Below are positions 1 to 7,597 of a stretch of DNA of 64,000 nt, piece after piece. Positions within the stretch are counted from its first letter, which is position 1, and each line of letters begins with the position of its first letter. Source of the DNA: CAVQWT01 sp963810815. GTDB lineage: Bacteria > Pseudomonadota > Gammaproteobacteria > Burkholderiales > Casimicrobiaceae. Position numbers and translations under genes: made by a program. The stretch lies in NCBI GenBank assembly GCA_963810815.1, contig CAWEPB010000007.1:682001-746000 (forward strand), read 5' to 3'. Below the pieces are notes generated by a model. It saw only the letters and a program-made list of their open reading frames with translations. It made no database searches and was not told the DNA's origin.

Positions 1-302
1 GTGTCGGTGCTGCTGCATCTGGCCAGCGTTTCCTTGCGCTCGGCCGTGTAATGCCACCACGGCCGCGCCGGCGCGCCGTCGACGAAGCGGACGACGGCGA
101 TGAAGGTGTCGAGCACGCAGGGATCGTGGCGCTGGCCGGTGACGCGGTTGAGCGCGGCGTAGAGCGCATAGGGATCGCGGCCCTTCAGCGCCGCCGGCGT
201 GCGGATGCCGAGGCGGCGGAAGTCGGCGGCGATGGCCGGCCCGACGTTGGGCAGGTCTTCGAGAACGGTGACGCGCGAGCGATCGGTGCGCACGGGACTC
301 AC
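1..302 (-). CDS. Helix-hairpin-helix protein, Cdd1/pathogenicity-locus type (3' end cut by window edge)
   Basis: About 100 residues are visible, read leftward from a GTG at 302. The start contains LEDLPNVGPAIAADFRRLGI, a helix-hairpin-helix like those in the small Cdd1 (PF11731) family, followed by conserved GRDPYALY and TGQRHDPCVLDTF blocks and a PWWHYT motif. That family is often annotated mitomycin resistance or pathogenicity locus, but its function is not established; DNA binding is the inference from the fold. The GTG start overlaps the lexA stop codon in a GTGA sequence, so the two genes are probably translationally coupled, which suggests an SOS-linked DNA transaction role. The family is about 90-110 residues, so only the last few residues should be missing. 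Confidence 0.75.
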   Translation of the reverse strand, partial: MSPVRTDRSRVTVLEDLPNVGPAIAADFRRLGIRTPAALKGRDPYALYAALNRVTGQRHDPCVLDTFIAVVRFVDGAPARPWWHYTAERKETLARCSSTD

Positions 303-1009
303 CAGCCGCGGTTGGCGCGGATCAGCCCCACGCCGACGCCTTCGATGACGAAGCCGCGGCGCGGATCGACGACGATGGGCGCGAACTCGGGGTTCTCGGC
401 CAGCAGCAGCACCTCGCGGCCCCGCTTGCCGAGCCGCTTGACGGTGACTTCCTCGCCGGCCGCACCGGCGATGCGCGCGACGACGATCTGCCCGCTGCGG
501 GCTTCGGCGGTCCGGTGCACGGCGAGGAGATCGCCGTCCTGGATGCCGGCGCCCTGCATCGACCGCCCGTGCACGCGCAGCAGGTAGTCGGCGCGCGGCG
601 CGAACAGCGACGGGTCGACGCGGACCTGCGCCTCGATGTGCTCGGCGGCGAGGATGGGGCTGCCCGCCGCCACGCGTCCGACCAGCGGCAGCGAACCCTG
701 GATGGGCATGCCGGGCAGATCCTTGAGCCGCAGGCCGCGCGACGTGCCCGCCAGGATTTCCAGCACCCCCTTCTTTTCCAGCGCACGCAGATGGTCCTCG
801 GCCGACGAGGGGGTCGAGAACCCCAGCGCCGTGGCGATCTCGGCGCGCGTGGGCGGCATGCCGGTCGCCTCGAGGTGGCCGCGGATCCAGTCGAGGATCT
901 GCTGCTGCCGCGCGGTCAGCGCCGGCGGGACCGGTGCGCCCGCAGATTCGAGGTGCGCGAACGGTTTGCGGTCGCGGGTGAAACGCGAGCGGGGGGCGGG
1001 ATTGGCCAT
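299..1009 (-). CDS. lexA: LexA SOS repressor / S24 self-cleaving protease
   Basis: This 236-residue protein represses SOS genes and cleaves itself when stimulated by RecA-ssDNA. The N-terminal winged helix (about 31-95) begins LTARQQQILDWI and contains MPPTRAEIATALGF. The cleavage bond is A115-G116 in VAAGSPI. The catalytic dyad is S150 (GRSMQG) and K191 (VTVKRL). The recognition-helix stretch STPSSAED differs from the E. coli SPNAAEE, so its operator may not be the CTGT-N8-ACAG box. I chose ATG 1009 because the longer reading frame (from 1162) would run back through the promoter and a G/C-biased leader. The N-terminus still has about 28 residues more than usual before the LTARQ motif, and no clear Shine-Dalgarno precedes the ATG. 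Confidence 0.93.
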   Translation of the reverse strand: MANPAPRSRFTRDRKPFAHLESAGAPVPPALTARQQQILDWIRGHLEATGMPPTRAEIATALGFSTPSSAEDHLRALEKKGVLEILAGTSRGLRLKDLPGMPIQGSLPLVGRVAAGSPILAAEHIEAQVRVDPSLFAPRADYLLRVHGRSMQGAGIQDGDLLAVHRTAEARSGQIVVARIAGAAGEEVTVKRLGKRGREVLLLAENPEFAPIVVDPRRGFVIEGVGVGLIRANRGW

Positions 1010-1045
1010 GGGGACGGGTGGAGAGGGTGGCGGAGGAGGGGCGGA

Positions 1046-1064
1046 GGGGAGGGGCGGGGTGGGG
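1046..1064 (+). other. Perfect G-quadruplex motif in the lexA leader
   Basis: The plus strand reads GGGGAGGGGCGGGGTGGGG: four runs of four G joined by single-base loops, the most stable class of parallel G-quadruplex. It lies between the lexA promoter and ATG, on the strand that templates lexA transcription, inside a purine-rich tract from about 1017 to 1110 holding several more G runs. The mRNA carries the complementary C runs. Confidence 0.8.
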
Positions 1065-1112
1065 CGGAGGGGCGAGGTGGGGCGGAGGAGGGAGGGGCGG
1101 AGGGGGGAGAAC

Positions 1113-1138
1113 GGATACCGTATGAATATGCGGTTACC
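1113..1138 (-). promoter_or_regulatory. Imperfect palindrome just downstream of the lexA -10 box (candidate LexA operator)
   Basis: On the minus strand the arms GGTAACCGCAT and ATACGGTATCC flank ATTC, with 8 of 11 positions complementary. It covers the expected transcription start. It resembles neither the CTGT-N8-ACAG box nor the alphaproteobacterial GTTC-N7-GTTC box. Autoregulation by the divergent LexA encoded here is an inference from position. Confidence 0.4.
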
Positions 1139-1141
1139 CGG

Positions 1142-1169
1142 ATTATAGGCGGTGGCGACCAAAGGTCAA
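1142..1169 (-). promoter_or_regulatory. Sigma-70 promoter of lexA
   Basis: Reading the minus strand, TTGACC (1169-1164) and a perfect TATAAT (1147-1142) are separated by 16 bases. It lies about 130 bases before the lexA ATG and gives a leader of roughly 125 nt. It is the best-matching housekeeping promoter I found in the window. Confidence 0.75.
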
Positions 1170-1326
1170 GGCCACCCGCCGGACCCGTCGCAACGGGTCC
1201 GGCGAGGTGCCGCTGCCATGGCGCGGACGCCTGTTGGTAGAATGGCCCACCCTCCGCCGTGGAGGAAGCGGCTGCGATCTGCAGCCGGTTTGCCGCGGCG
1301 GGCGCTTTTCCCACTCAGGACCCCTC

Positions 1327-1503
1327 ATGGCCAAACCGAATTACGCCTACGCCAAGCGCCAGCGCGACCTCGCGAAGAAGCAGAAGAAGGAAGAGAAACT
1401 GAAGCGCAAGGCCGAGACCGGGGGCACCGAGGCTCCCGCCGCCGAGACCGTCGACGAGGCCGGCGCACCGGTGCCGCCGCAGACGGAAACCACGGGCGGC
1501 TGA
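1327..1503 (+). CDS. Small Lys-rich conserved protein (58 aa)
   Basis: A short basic protein: MAKPNYAYAKRQRDLAKKQ, further Lys/Glu-rich helix to about residue 32, then an acidic Ala/Pro/Thr tail. Similar small proteins are common in Burkholderiales but have no known function that I can name; RNA or ribosome association is a guess from the charge. The ATG at 1327 has AGGA at 1317-1320. A longer frame starting upstream lacks this signal. It stands alone between lexA (divergent) and the flavin-type protein that follows. Confidence 0.7.
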   Translation: MAKPNYAYAKRQRDLAKKQKKEEKLKRKAETGGTEAPAAETVDEAGAPVPPQTETTGG

Positions 1504-1536
1504 ACGCTCCTCCGGAGGCGCCCGCTCCCGTCGCCG

Positions 1537-2046
1537 ATGAAGCACGAGCACGCCCGCCGCGCGGCCGACCTGCTGCGCGCGCATCGGGCCGCGGCATTGT
1601 CGACGCTGCACGCCGGCGCGCCCAACATCGCCCTGACGCCGTACGCGCTGCTGGCCGATCCGGCGGCGCTGGTCCTGCACCTGTCCGGCCTGTCTGCCCA
1701 CACGAAGGACCTGCGCGCCGACGGCCGCTGCGCGCTGCTGGTCGCCGAAGCGGAACGCGCGGACGCCGCGCCGCACACGCTGGCGCGCGTCGCGCTGCAG
1801 GCCGTCGCCGAGGAACTGCCGCCCGACCACCCGCGCTACGCCGCCGCGCGGGCGGCGTACACCGCGCAGTTTCCGGACCTGGCCGGGCTGTTCGAGCTCG
1901 GCGACTTCGCCCTGTTCGCGCTGACGCCGCAGACCGTGCGCTTCGTCGGCGGCTTCGCGCAGGCGGCGTCGCTCGAGCCGGCATCGCTGGCGGCGGCGTT
2001 GGCGGACGCGTCTGCGGTCGCGCCGACGGAACGCCCGCGTCGCTAG
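1537..2046 (+). CDS. Pyridoxamine 5'-phosphate oxidase-like / HugZ-like split-barrel protein
   Basis: 169 residues resembling the FMN-binding split-barrel part of the HugZ/PNPOx family: ALSTLHAGAPNIALTPYALL, then LVLHLSGLSAHTKDLRADGRCALLV, and YTAQFPDLAGLFELGDFALFALTP with TVRFVGGFAQA at the end. Family members bind FMN or haem; the 'HTKDLRADGRCALLV' strand is the recognisable core. It lacks the C-terminal DUF2470 domain found in longer HugZ proteins. Substrate unknown. It starts 36 bases after the small basic protein and may share its transcript. Confidence 0.72.
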   Translation: MKHEHARRAADLLRAHRAAALSTLHAGAPNIALTPYALLADPAALVLHLSGLSAHTKDLRADGRCALLVAEAERADAAPHTLARVALQAVAEELPPDHPRYAAARAAYTAQFPDLAGLFELGDFALFALTPQTVRFVGGFAQAASLEPASLAAALADASAVAPTERPRR

Positions 2047-2143
2047 ACCCCCCAGCCCCGGGCGGTCCGCCCGTTGATGGCGGTCAAGGCGGGCCCGGCG
2101 CCCGCTGTTAGCATCGACGCGTGGAGTCGCAGGGAGCGGCCGG

Positions 2144-3139
2144 ATGACGACGATGCGGGCGATGGTGTGGGAGCGTGCGGGGCAGCCGCTGGTGGCGGCG
2201 ACCGTTCCGCAGCCAACGCCCGGCCCGGGCGAACTGCTGATCCGCGTACGCGCCTGCGGCGTCTGCCGCACCGACCTGCACCTGGTGGACGGCGAGCTGT
2301 CCGACCCCCGGCAGCCGGTGATTCCGGGACACGAGATCGTCGGCGACGTCGTCGCCCTCGGCGTCGGCGCGACAGGACCGGCGCCCGGCACCCGGGTCGG
2401 CGTGCCGTGGCTGGGGGCCACCTGCGGCGCGTGCCGCTACTGCACCTCCGGGCGCGAGAACCTGTGTGCGGACGCGCGCTTCACCGGCTACACGCGCGAC
2501 GGCGGCTACGCCGAGTACGTGGTCGCCGATGCCCGCTTCGTCTTCCCTTTGCCCGCCGGCTACGACGACCTCGCCGCCGCGCCGCTGCTCTGCGCCGGGC
2601 TGATCGGCTACCGCGCGTACGTGCTGGCGGGGCCGGCGGCGACGCTCGGCCTCTACGGCTTCGGCGCCGCCGCCCACCTGATCGCGCAGGCGGCGCTGGC
2701 CGAAGGCCGCACCGTCTACGCGTTCACGCGGCCGGGCGACGTCGCGGCGCAGGATTTCGCCCGTGAGCTGCACTGCCACTGGGCCGGCGGCAGCGACGAG
2801 CCGCCGCCGCGGCCGCTGGACGCCGCGCTGATCTTCGCGCCGGCGGGCGCGCTGGTGCCCGCCGCGCTCGCGGCGACCGCGCCGGGCGGCAGCGTGATCT
2901 GCGGCGGCATCCACATGTCGGACATCCCGGCGTTCCCCTACCGGCTGCTGTGGCAGGAGCGCCGCGTCCAGTCGGTCGCCAACCTGACGCGCCGCGACGC
3001 GGTCGAATTTCTCGCGCTGGCGGGCCGCGTGCCGCTGGCGGTGCACACGGTCGCGTATCCGCTCGCCCGCGCCAACGAGGCGCTCGCCGACCTGCGCGCC
3101 GGCGCCTTTTCCGGCGCCGCCGTCTTGACGATGCGGTAA
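2144..3139 (+). CDS. Zinc-dependent alcohol dehydrogenase, AdhA-like
   Basis: 331-residue medium-chain dehydrogenase. The catalytic zinc ligands are C41 (CGVCRTDLH), H63 (GHE) and C150 (PLLCAG); the structural zinc site is C94, C97, C100 and C108. The coenzyme-binding region is around GLYGFGAAAH (about 169-178). The consensus second glycine cluster is replaced by Ala residues, as is usual in the AdhA-like group that ends with YPLARANEALADLRAG. It should oxidise primary alcohols or reduce aldehydes with NAD(H); the substrate cannot be told. AGGGAG lies upstream of the ATG. It is followed by the phasin gene, with 83 bases between. Confidence 0.87.
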   Translation: MTTMRAMVWERAGQPLVAATVPQPTPGPGELLIRVRACGVCRTDLHLVDGELSDPRQPVIPGHEIVGDVVALGVGATGPAPGTRVGVPWLGATCGACRYCTSGRENLCADARFTGYTRDGGYAEYVVADARFVFPLPAGYDDLAAAPLLCAGLIGYRAYVLAGPAATLGLYGFGAAAHLIAQAALAEGRTVYAFTRPGDVAAQDFARELHCHWAGGSDEPPPRPLDAALIFAPAGALVPAALAATAPGGSVICGGIHMSDIPAFPYRLLWQERRVQSVANLTRRDAVEFLALAGRVPLAVHTVAYPLARANEALADLRAGAFSGAAVLTMR

Positions 3140-3222
3140 ACGAAGCGTCTTATTGAACATTCGGACGCGCCGGCACCCGCCGCCGCGTCCTCCGGTTTCC
3201 CCCCGCCGACCAGGAGTCGACC

Positions 3223-3897
3223 ATGGCCACCCGCAAGACCACGAAGTCCGCCGCCACCGCAGCCCCCGCCGCGAAGAAGGCCGCGAAGCGCCGCAAGCCC
3301 GCGCCCAGGCGCAACACCGGGCGGGCCGCGTCGAAGATGGAGTTCGCGATGCCCCCGGGCATGGCGTTCCCGGACATGTCGAAGATGCAGAACATGCTGA
3401 CCCCCGAGCAGGCGATCGACCTGTACAAGGCCAACGCTGCGATGGCGCTCGAGATCATCAACACCGCCATCGACGGCACCGCGCGGCTGCGTCGCAAGCA
3501 GTTCGAAGGCGAGGAGGAGGTGCGCACGTTCCAGAAGAAGGCCGCGCAGAGCACCGCGTCGGCGCGAGACGCCCAGTCGCTGATGCAGGCGGGGCAGGGC
3601 GTCGCCTCCGAGGCGCTGGAGAAGTCGATGAAGTACTGGGGCGAGATGTTCGACCTCATCACCGAGATCCAGAAGCGGCTGTTCACGCTGATGGAGCAGC
3701 AGGCCGCCGGCATGCCGGGCGTCAAGCAGGCGAAGGCCGCGCTGGCGCTGATGCCCGACCTCAAGGGCATGCAGAACGTCGTTCAGGCGATGCAGGGGGT
3801 CGTCGGCTCGGGCAGCAATGCGTTCGAGTCGATGCAGAAGGTGATGGCCGACTTCACCAAGATGGCGCAGAACTCGATCCCCGGCATGAAGCGCTGA
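3223..3897 (+). CDS. phaP: Phasin family protein (PHA granule coat)
   Basis: 224 residues. A Lys/Ala/Arg-rich N-terminal arm (about 1-36) precedes a helical phasin domain containing NMLTPEQAIDLYKANAAMAL, RRKQFEGEEEV and KSMKYWGEMFDLITEIQKRLF. Phasins coat polyhydroxyalkanoate granules; the basic arm resembles those that also touch DNA or PhaM-type complexes (inference). AGGAG at 3211-3215 sets the start. A strong hairpin follows the stop. Its presence implies PHA storage. Confidence 0.85.
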   Translation: MATRKTTKSAATAAPAAKKAAKRRKPAPRRNTGRAASKMEFAMPPGMAFPDMSKMQNMLTPEQAIDLYKANAAMALEIINTAIDGTARLRRKQFEGEEEVRTFQKKAAQSTASARDAQSLMQAGQGVASEALEKSMKYWGEMFDLITEIQKRLFTLMEQQAAGMPGVKQAKAALALMPDLKGMQNVVQAMQGVVGSGSNAFESMQKVMADFTKMAQNSIPGMKR

Positions 3898-3915
3898 ACC
3901 GCGGGTCGACGACCG

Positions 3916-3951
3916 GCGACGGCCGCGGGGGGTGACCTCCGCGGCCGTCGC
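3916..3951. terminator. Hairpin between phasin and beta-helix gene
   Basis: GCGACGGCCGCGG pairs perfectly with CCGCGGCCGTCGC around a 10-base GGGGTGACCT loop. It sits 19 bases after the phasin stop between convergent genes, so it could serve both strands. There is no U tract. Confidence 0.6.
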
Positions 3952-3992
3952 ACATTCGGGCTCGCACGGTTGCCTCCTCGCAATTGCGACTT

Positions 3993-4045
3993 CTCGGTTG
4001 CGACACCTCGGTTGCGAATCCGCGGTCGCCGCCCCTCGGTTGCCC
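3993..4045. repeat. Short degenerate repeats (CTCGGTTGC)
   Basis: CTCGGTTGC occurs three times (about 3993, 4007 and 4035), with further partial copies such as CACGGTTGC on the left. The repeats lie in the 149-base gap between convergent genes, next to the stop codon of the beta-helix gene. No function is evident. Confidence 0.5.
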
Positions 4046-4046
4046 C

Positions 4047-5207
4047 TCAGTTTCCGCCAAGCTGCACGTGGCCCGCCGAGCCCGGCGCGCCGCAGTTGCC
4101 GATCTGCGCGACCACGTTGTCGTAGATCACATTGTCGCTGCGCGTCACGACGCCGCCGCCGTTGCAGCCCACGCCGTAGCTGTTGCGCGTCACCGAATTG
4201 CGCGAAAGCACGACCTTGACCTTCGCGACGTCGAACTGCCCCACCTGGATGGCGATGCCCTGGCCGGCGTTGTTGACGATCCGGTTGCCGGTCAGCGTGA
4301 CGGTCTGCGGGCCCTGGTTGGCAAAGGCCCAGCCGACCTGCACGGCCGCGAACCCGGGGCTGAACGAGACGATCGAATCCGACATCGTGAAGTCCACGCG
4401 CGCCGTCGGGCTGTCCGCGGAGGTCAGGATGGCCGAGCTCGGGCCGATCGAGGACGGAATCCCCACGCCGTTGGCGAAGAATTCCGAGCGTTCGACGGTC
4501 ACCGCCGTGGTCCCGGTTCCCCCCGCCGTCGCCGTAAGCGCCTGCTGCGTTGCGTGCGCGACACGCAGGTTGGCCAGCGACACGTACGCCCCGTTCGACG
4601 CGGCGATCCCGACGTAGACCTGGTCGATGCGCGAGTCCGCGATGGTCACGCGCGAGGCGGCGCTGACCGCGACGCCGTTGCCGTAGACGCTGCCGCCGCG
4701 GATCGTCGAGCCGCTGATCGAGACCATCGACGACACGGCGGGAATGTCGACGGCCGTGCCGGTGAACCCCGCGAACTGCAGGCCCTCGATCGACACCCGC
4801 AGCGCCTGCGCGACGACGACGCCGCGCGACAGCGCCCCGCCGGTCGCGTTCAGGCGCAGATTGCGCAGCGTGACCACCGCACCCGGGTCGTTGACGGTGA
4901 TCGCGTCGCCGCCGGCGCCGGCCACGGTGATGCCGGCATGCACGCCCTCCGGCGCGACCACCGTCAGCGACTTGGCGATCGTCAGCGCGCCGAAGCCGGC
5001 GCTGTCGAGCGCGACGACCTCGCCGCCCGCGTCGGCGGCGGCAACCGCCGCGGCGAACGAGCGGCAGGGCTGGGCCAGCGAGCAGGGGCCGGTGTCGAGG
5101 CCGGTGGACGCGACGAAGGTGCGCGGCGCGGCGGTCGCGACCACGGGCGTGGCGAGCACGCCGCAGGCGAGCGCCACGGCGGGCGCGACACGGAGGTGAC
5201 GATGCAT
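4047..5207 (-). CDS. Secreted right-handed beta-helix repeat protein (paralogue 1)
   Basis: 386 residues. A signal peptide ends near ATAA-PRTF (residues 1-27). A conserved head follows (FVAS-G-D, two Cys in PCSLAQPCRSF, GGEVVALDSAGFG), then many short beta-strand rungs such as AITVNDPGAVVTLRNLRL and VSISGSTIRGGSV typical of parallel beta-helices. AGGAGA precedes the ATG at 5207; the longer frame lacks such a signal. It is a diverged paralogue of the proteins at 53.4-54.8 and 55.0-56.1 kb. The family is exported, with no catalytic residues that I recognise; polysaccharide binding is only a fold-based guess. Confidence 0.8.
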   Translation of the reverse strand: MHRHLRVAPAVALACGVLATPVVATAAPRTFVASTGLDTGPCSLAQPCRSFAAAVAAADAGGEVVALDSAGFGALTIAKSLTVVAPEGVHAGITVAGAGGDAITVNDPGAVVTLRNLRLNATGGALSRGVVVAQALRVSIEGLQFAGFTGTAVDIPAVSSMVSISGSTIRGGSVYGNGVAVSAASRVTIADSRIDQVYVGIAASNGAYVSLANLRVAHATQQALTATAGGTGTTAVTVERSEFFANGVGIPSSIGPSSAILTSADSPTARVDFTMSDSIVSFSPGFAAVQVGWAFANQGPQTVTLTGNRIVNNAGQGIAIQVGQFDVAKVKVVLSRNSVTRNSYGVGCNGGGVVTRSDNVIYDNVVAQIGNCGAPGSAGHVQLGGN

Positions 5208-5305
5208 CGGGATCTCTCCTCGGGGTTGGACGACGCGCCGATGATGCCCGAAAACCGCTGCCGGCAACCTTACACGTGGCTTACAATCCTCGCCGGAGGA
5301 CCACG

Positions 5306-7441
5306 ATGGCCGCGAAGCAGATCGTCATCAACGGCGAACCCGTCACGCTCGACGCCCGTCCCGACCGGCTCGACCTGCGCGACCTGCCGTACCGCCCGGC
5401 GGTGCGCGCGCTGCCGCACCGCTTCCCCGCCGACGACGAGCTGGCCCGGATGGTCGGCGCGTACGTCAAGGCCGGCCTGGTGCTCGACCAGGGCCAGGAC
5501 GGCGCCTGCACCGGCTTCGGTCTCGCCGCGGTCATCAACTTCCTGCTGTGGCGCCAGCGCGGCAGCAAGCGCGCCGCCGAGCGCGTCAGCACGCGGATGC
5601 TCTACCACCTGGCGCGCTTCTACGACGAGTGGCCGGGCGAGGACTACGACGGCTCGTCGTGCCGCGGCGCGCTGAAGGGCTGGCACAAGCACGGCGTCTG
5701 CAGCGAGGACAAGTGGCGCTACCACCCGACGCAGTTCATCCCTCCCGACGACGACTGGGACCGCGACGCGGTAACGCGGCCGCTGGGCGTCTACTACCGG
5801 ATCGATCGCGCGTCGGTCGTCGACATGCAGGCGGCGATCGCCGACACCGGCGCCATCTACGTGTCGTCCGACGTGCACGACGGCTGGAGCCTGGCCGGCG
5901 GCGGGGCGCCGCGCCGGCACGACGACCTGCCGCAGGTCGGCATCCGGCCGAAGTCCGACGGCGGCCACGCGTTCGCGCTCGTCGGCTACAACGAATGGGG
6001 CTTCGTCGTGCAGAACTCGTGGGGCGCGAACTGGGGCGCACAGGGCTTCGCCGTCGTGCCGTACGAGGACTGGGTGACGCACGGCGTCGACGCGTGGACG
6101 GTGGGGTTGGGCGTGCCGGTCGAACTCGCCGTGACCGGGCAGCAGCGCGGGCGCGCGGTGATGGCCGCGCCCCGCCATTTCGTCGCCAGCCGGCCGAAGG
6201 TGCCGCAGACCGAAGGCTCGCCCGGCTGGATGGGCGGCAGCGACCCGCTCGCCGGCAAGCCGCACGCGTGGAGCGAAGGCGAGGCCTACGCGCACACGCT
6301 GGTCACCGGCAACGACGGCGTGATCGTCAACCACCTGGCCGACGTCGCCGACGCCGCGGCGGCGGCCGGGAAGGTGGCGCTGACGCTGCCGCTCGCCTGG
6401 CTGCGGACACAGCCGCGACGCGAGCGGCGGCTGGTCGTGTACGCGCACGGCGGACTCAACGCCAAGGCGGCGTCGATCGCCCGCATCCGGATGCTGGCGC
6501 CGTACTTCGAGCGCAACGGCATCTACCCGCTGTTCGTCACCTGGCAGTCCGGCTGGCTGGAGACGCTGGGCAACGCGCTCGAGGACAAGCAGCGCGAGGT
6601 GTTCGGCGCGCCGCTGCCGCAGAAGGGGCTGACCGACGCGCTGATCGAAGCCTCGGATCGAATGCTCGAAGGCGCCTGCCGCGTGCTGCCGGCGCGCGCG
6701 CTGTGGTCGGAGATGAAGGAGAACGCCGGGGCCAGCGCGGAGGAGGGTCGCGGCATCGCCGTCCTCGCGCATCACCTCGAGACGCTCGCCCGGTCGCTGG
6801 CGGGCGACGTGAAGCTGCACCTCGTCGGCCACTCGGCCGGCGCCTACATCGTCGGCCGCCTGCTGTCGCGGCTGACCGAGCGGGGGCTCGGCACCGCGAG
6901 CTGCACGCTGTACGCCCCGGCCTGCGACCTCGCGTTCGCGCAGTCGCACTTCGCCGCCAGCATCGACGCCGGCCGGCTGCGCCGCGAGTGCTTCGCGGTC
7001 CATGCGCTGGCCGACGCGCGCGAGCGCGACGACAGCGTCGGGCCATACCGCAAGTCGCTGCTCTACCTCGTCTCCCGCGCGCTCGACCGCCAGCACCGGA
7101 CGCCGCTGCTGGGGCTGGCCGGCGCCTTCGACGCGGCGCGCGCGGGCGCCGAATGGTGGCACGACGACTGGGTCGACGACGTCGCGCTGTGGCAGCGCTG
7201 GTTCTGGGGTGCCGACCGGGGCGACCCGCCGGCCGGGTTCGCCGAAGGCGGCGCACCGGCGCCGGGCGGCGGGCTCTTCCTCACCGCCGCGAAATCGGTG
7301 AACGCCGGGCCGCGCGCGGTGCCGGCGACGCACGGCGCCTTCGACAACGACGTCGACGTCGCCACGGCGACGATCCGGCGGATGCTGGGTTTGGCGGAGG
7401 GCGCCGCGCTGCCGTTTCCGGTGACGGACCTCGACTACTGA
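5306..7441 (+). CDS. Papain-like (C1) cysteine protease domain fused to an alpha/beta hydrolase
   Basis: 711 residues, two enzymatic modules. The first (about 30-275) has the papain signature: Q62 and C68 in DQGQDGACTG, H222 in DGGHAFALVGYN, N238 in QNSWGANWG. The second (about 375-600) starts RRLVVYAHGG and has the serine nucleophile S511 in LVGHSAGAY, as in lipase/esterase folds. No signal peptide is seen. GGAGGA at 5295-5300 fixes the ATG at 5306. The substrate is unknown. It stands alone, divergent from the beta-helix gene and followed by tRNA-Leu. Fusions of these two catalytic classes are unusual; neither domain shows a missing catalytic residue, although the acid of the hydrolase triad was not assigned. 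Confidence 0.85.
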   Translation: MAAKQIVINGEPVTLDARPDRLDLRDLPYRPAVRALPHRFPADDELARMVGAYVKAGLVLDQGQDGACTGFGLAAVINFLLWRQRGSKRAAERVSTRMLYHLARFYDEWPGEDYDGSSCRGALKGWHKHGVCSEDKWRYHPTQFIPPDDDWDRDAVTRPLGVYYRIDRASVVDMQAAIADTGAIYVSSDVHDGWSLAGGGAPRRHDDLPQVGIRPKSDGGHAFALVGYNEWGFVVQNSWGANWGAQGFAVVPYEDWVTHGVDAWTVGLGVPVELAVTGQQRGRAVMAAPRHFVASRPKVPQTEGSPGWMGGSDPLAGKPHAWSEGEAYAHTLVTGNDGVIVNHLADVADAAAAAGKVALTLPLAWLRTQPRRERRLVVYAHGGLNAKAASIARIRMLAPYFERNGIYPLFVTWQSGWLETLGNALEDKQREVFGAPLPQKGLTDALIEASDRMLEGACRVLPARALWSEMKENAGASAEEGRGIAVLAHHLETLARSLAGDVKLHLVGHSAGAYIVGRLLSRLTERGLGTASCTLYAPACDLAFAQSHFAASIDAGRLRRECFAVHALADARERDDSVGPYRKSLLYLVSRALDRQHRTPLLGLAGAFDAARAGAEWWHDDWVDDVALWQRWFWGADRGDPPAGFAEGGAPAPGGGLFLTAAKSVNAGPRAVPATHGAFDNDVDVATATIRRMLGLAEGAALPFPVTDLDY

Positions 7442-7446
7442 CGCGC

Positions 7447-7537
7447 TGGTGCCCGGGGCCGGAGTCGAACCGGCACGGCAGGGTGACCCGCCTGCGGATT
7501 TTAAGTCCGCTGTGTCTACCAGTTTCACCACCCGGGC
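7447..7537 (-). tRNA. tRNA-Leu (TAA)
   Basis: On the minus strand the acceptor GCCCGGG (7537-7531) pairs with CCCGGGC (7457-7451), followed by A and an encoded CCA. The anticodon loop CTTAAAA is closed by GCGGA/TCCGC, giving anticodon TAA. A long variable arm (GCGGGTCACCCTGC) fits a class II leucine tRNA. The T arm has GGTTCGACTCC. Confidence 0.96.
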
Positions 7538-7597
7538 GCCCCGCGATTGTAGCGGAGGGGTCGGCCGGGGCCGCCCGGGCGCGCCGGGTATGCGATC

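Noticed and set aside
1010..1162. N-terminal extension of LexA
   Set aside because: The upstream frame runs through the promoter and the Pro-rich translation of the C-run leader; it has no LexA similarity.
4114..5675. Long plus-strand open frame opposite the beta-helix gene
   Set aside because: Its product is Arg/Asp-rich, an artefact of GC-rich DNA; the minus strand has a signal peptide and beta-helix pattern.
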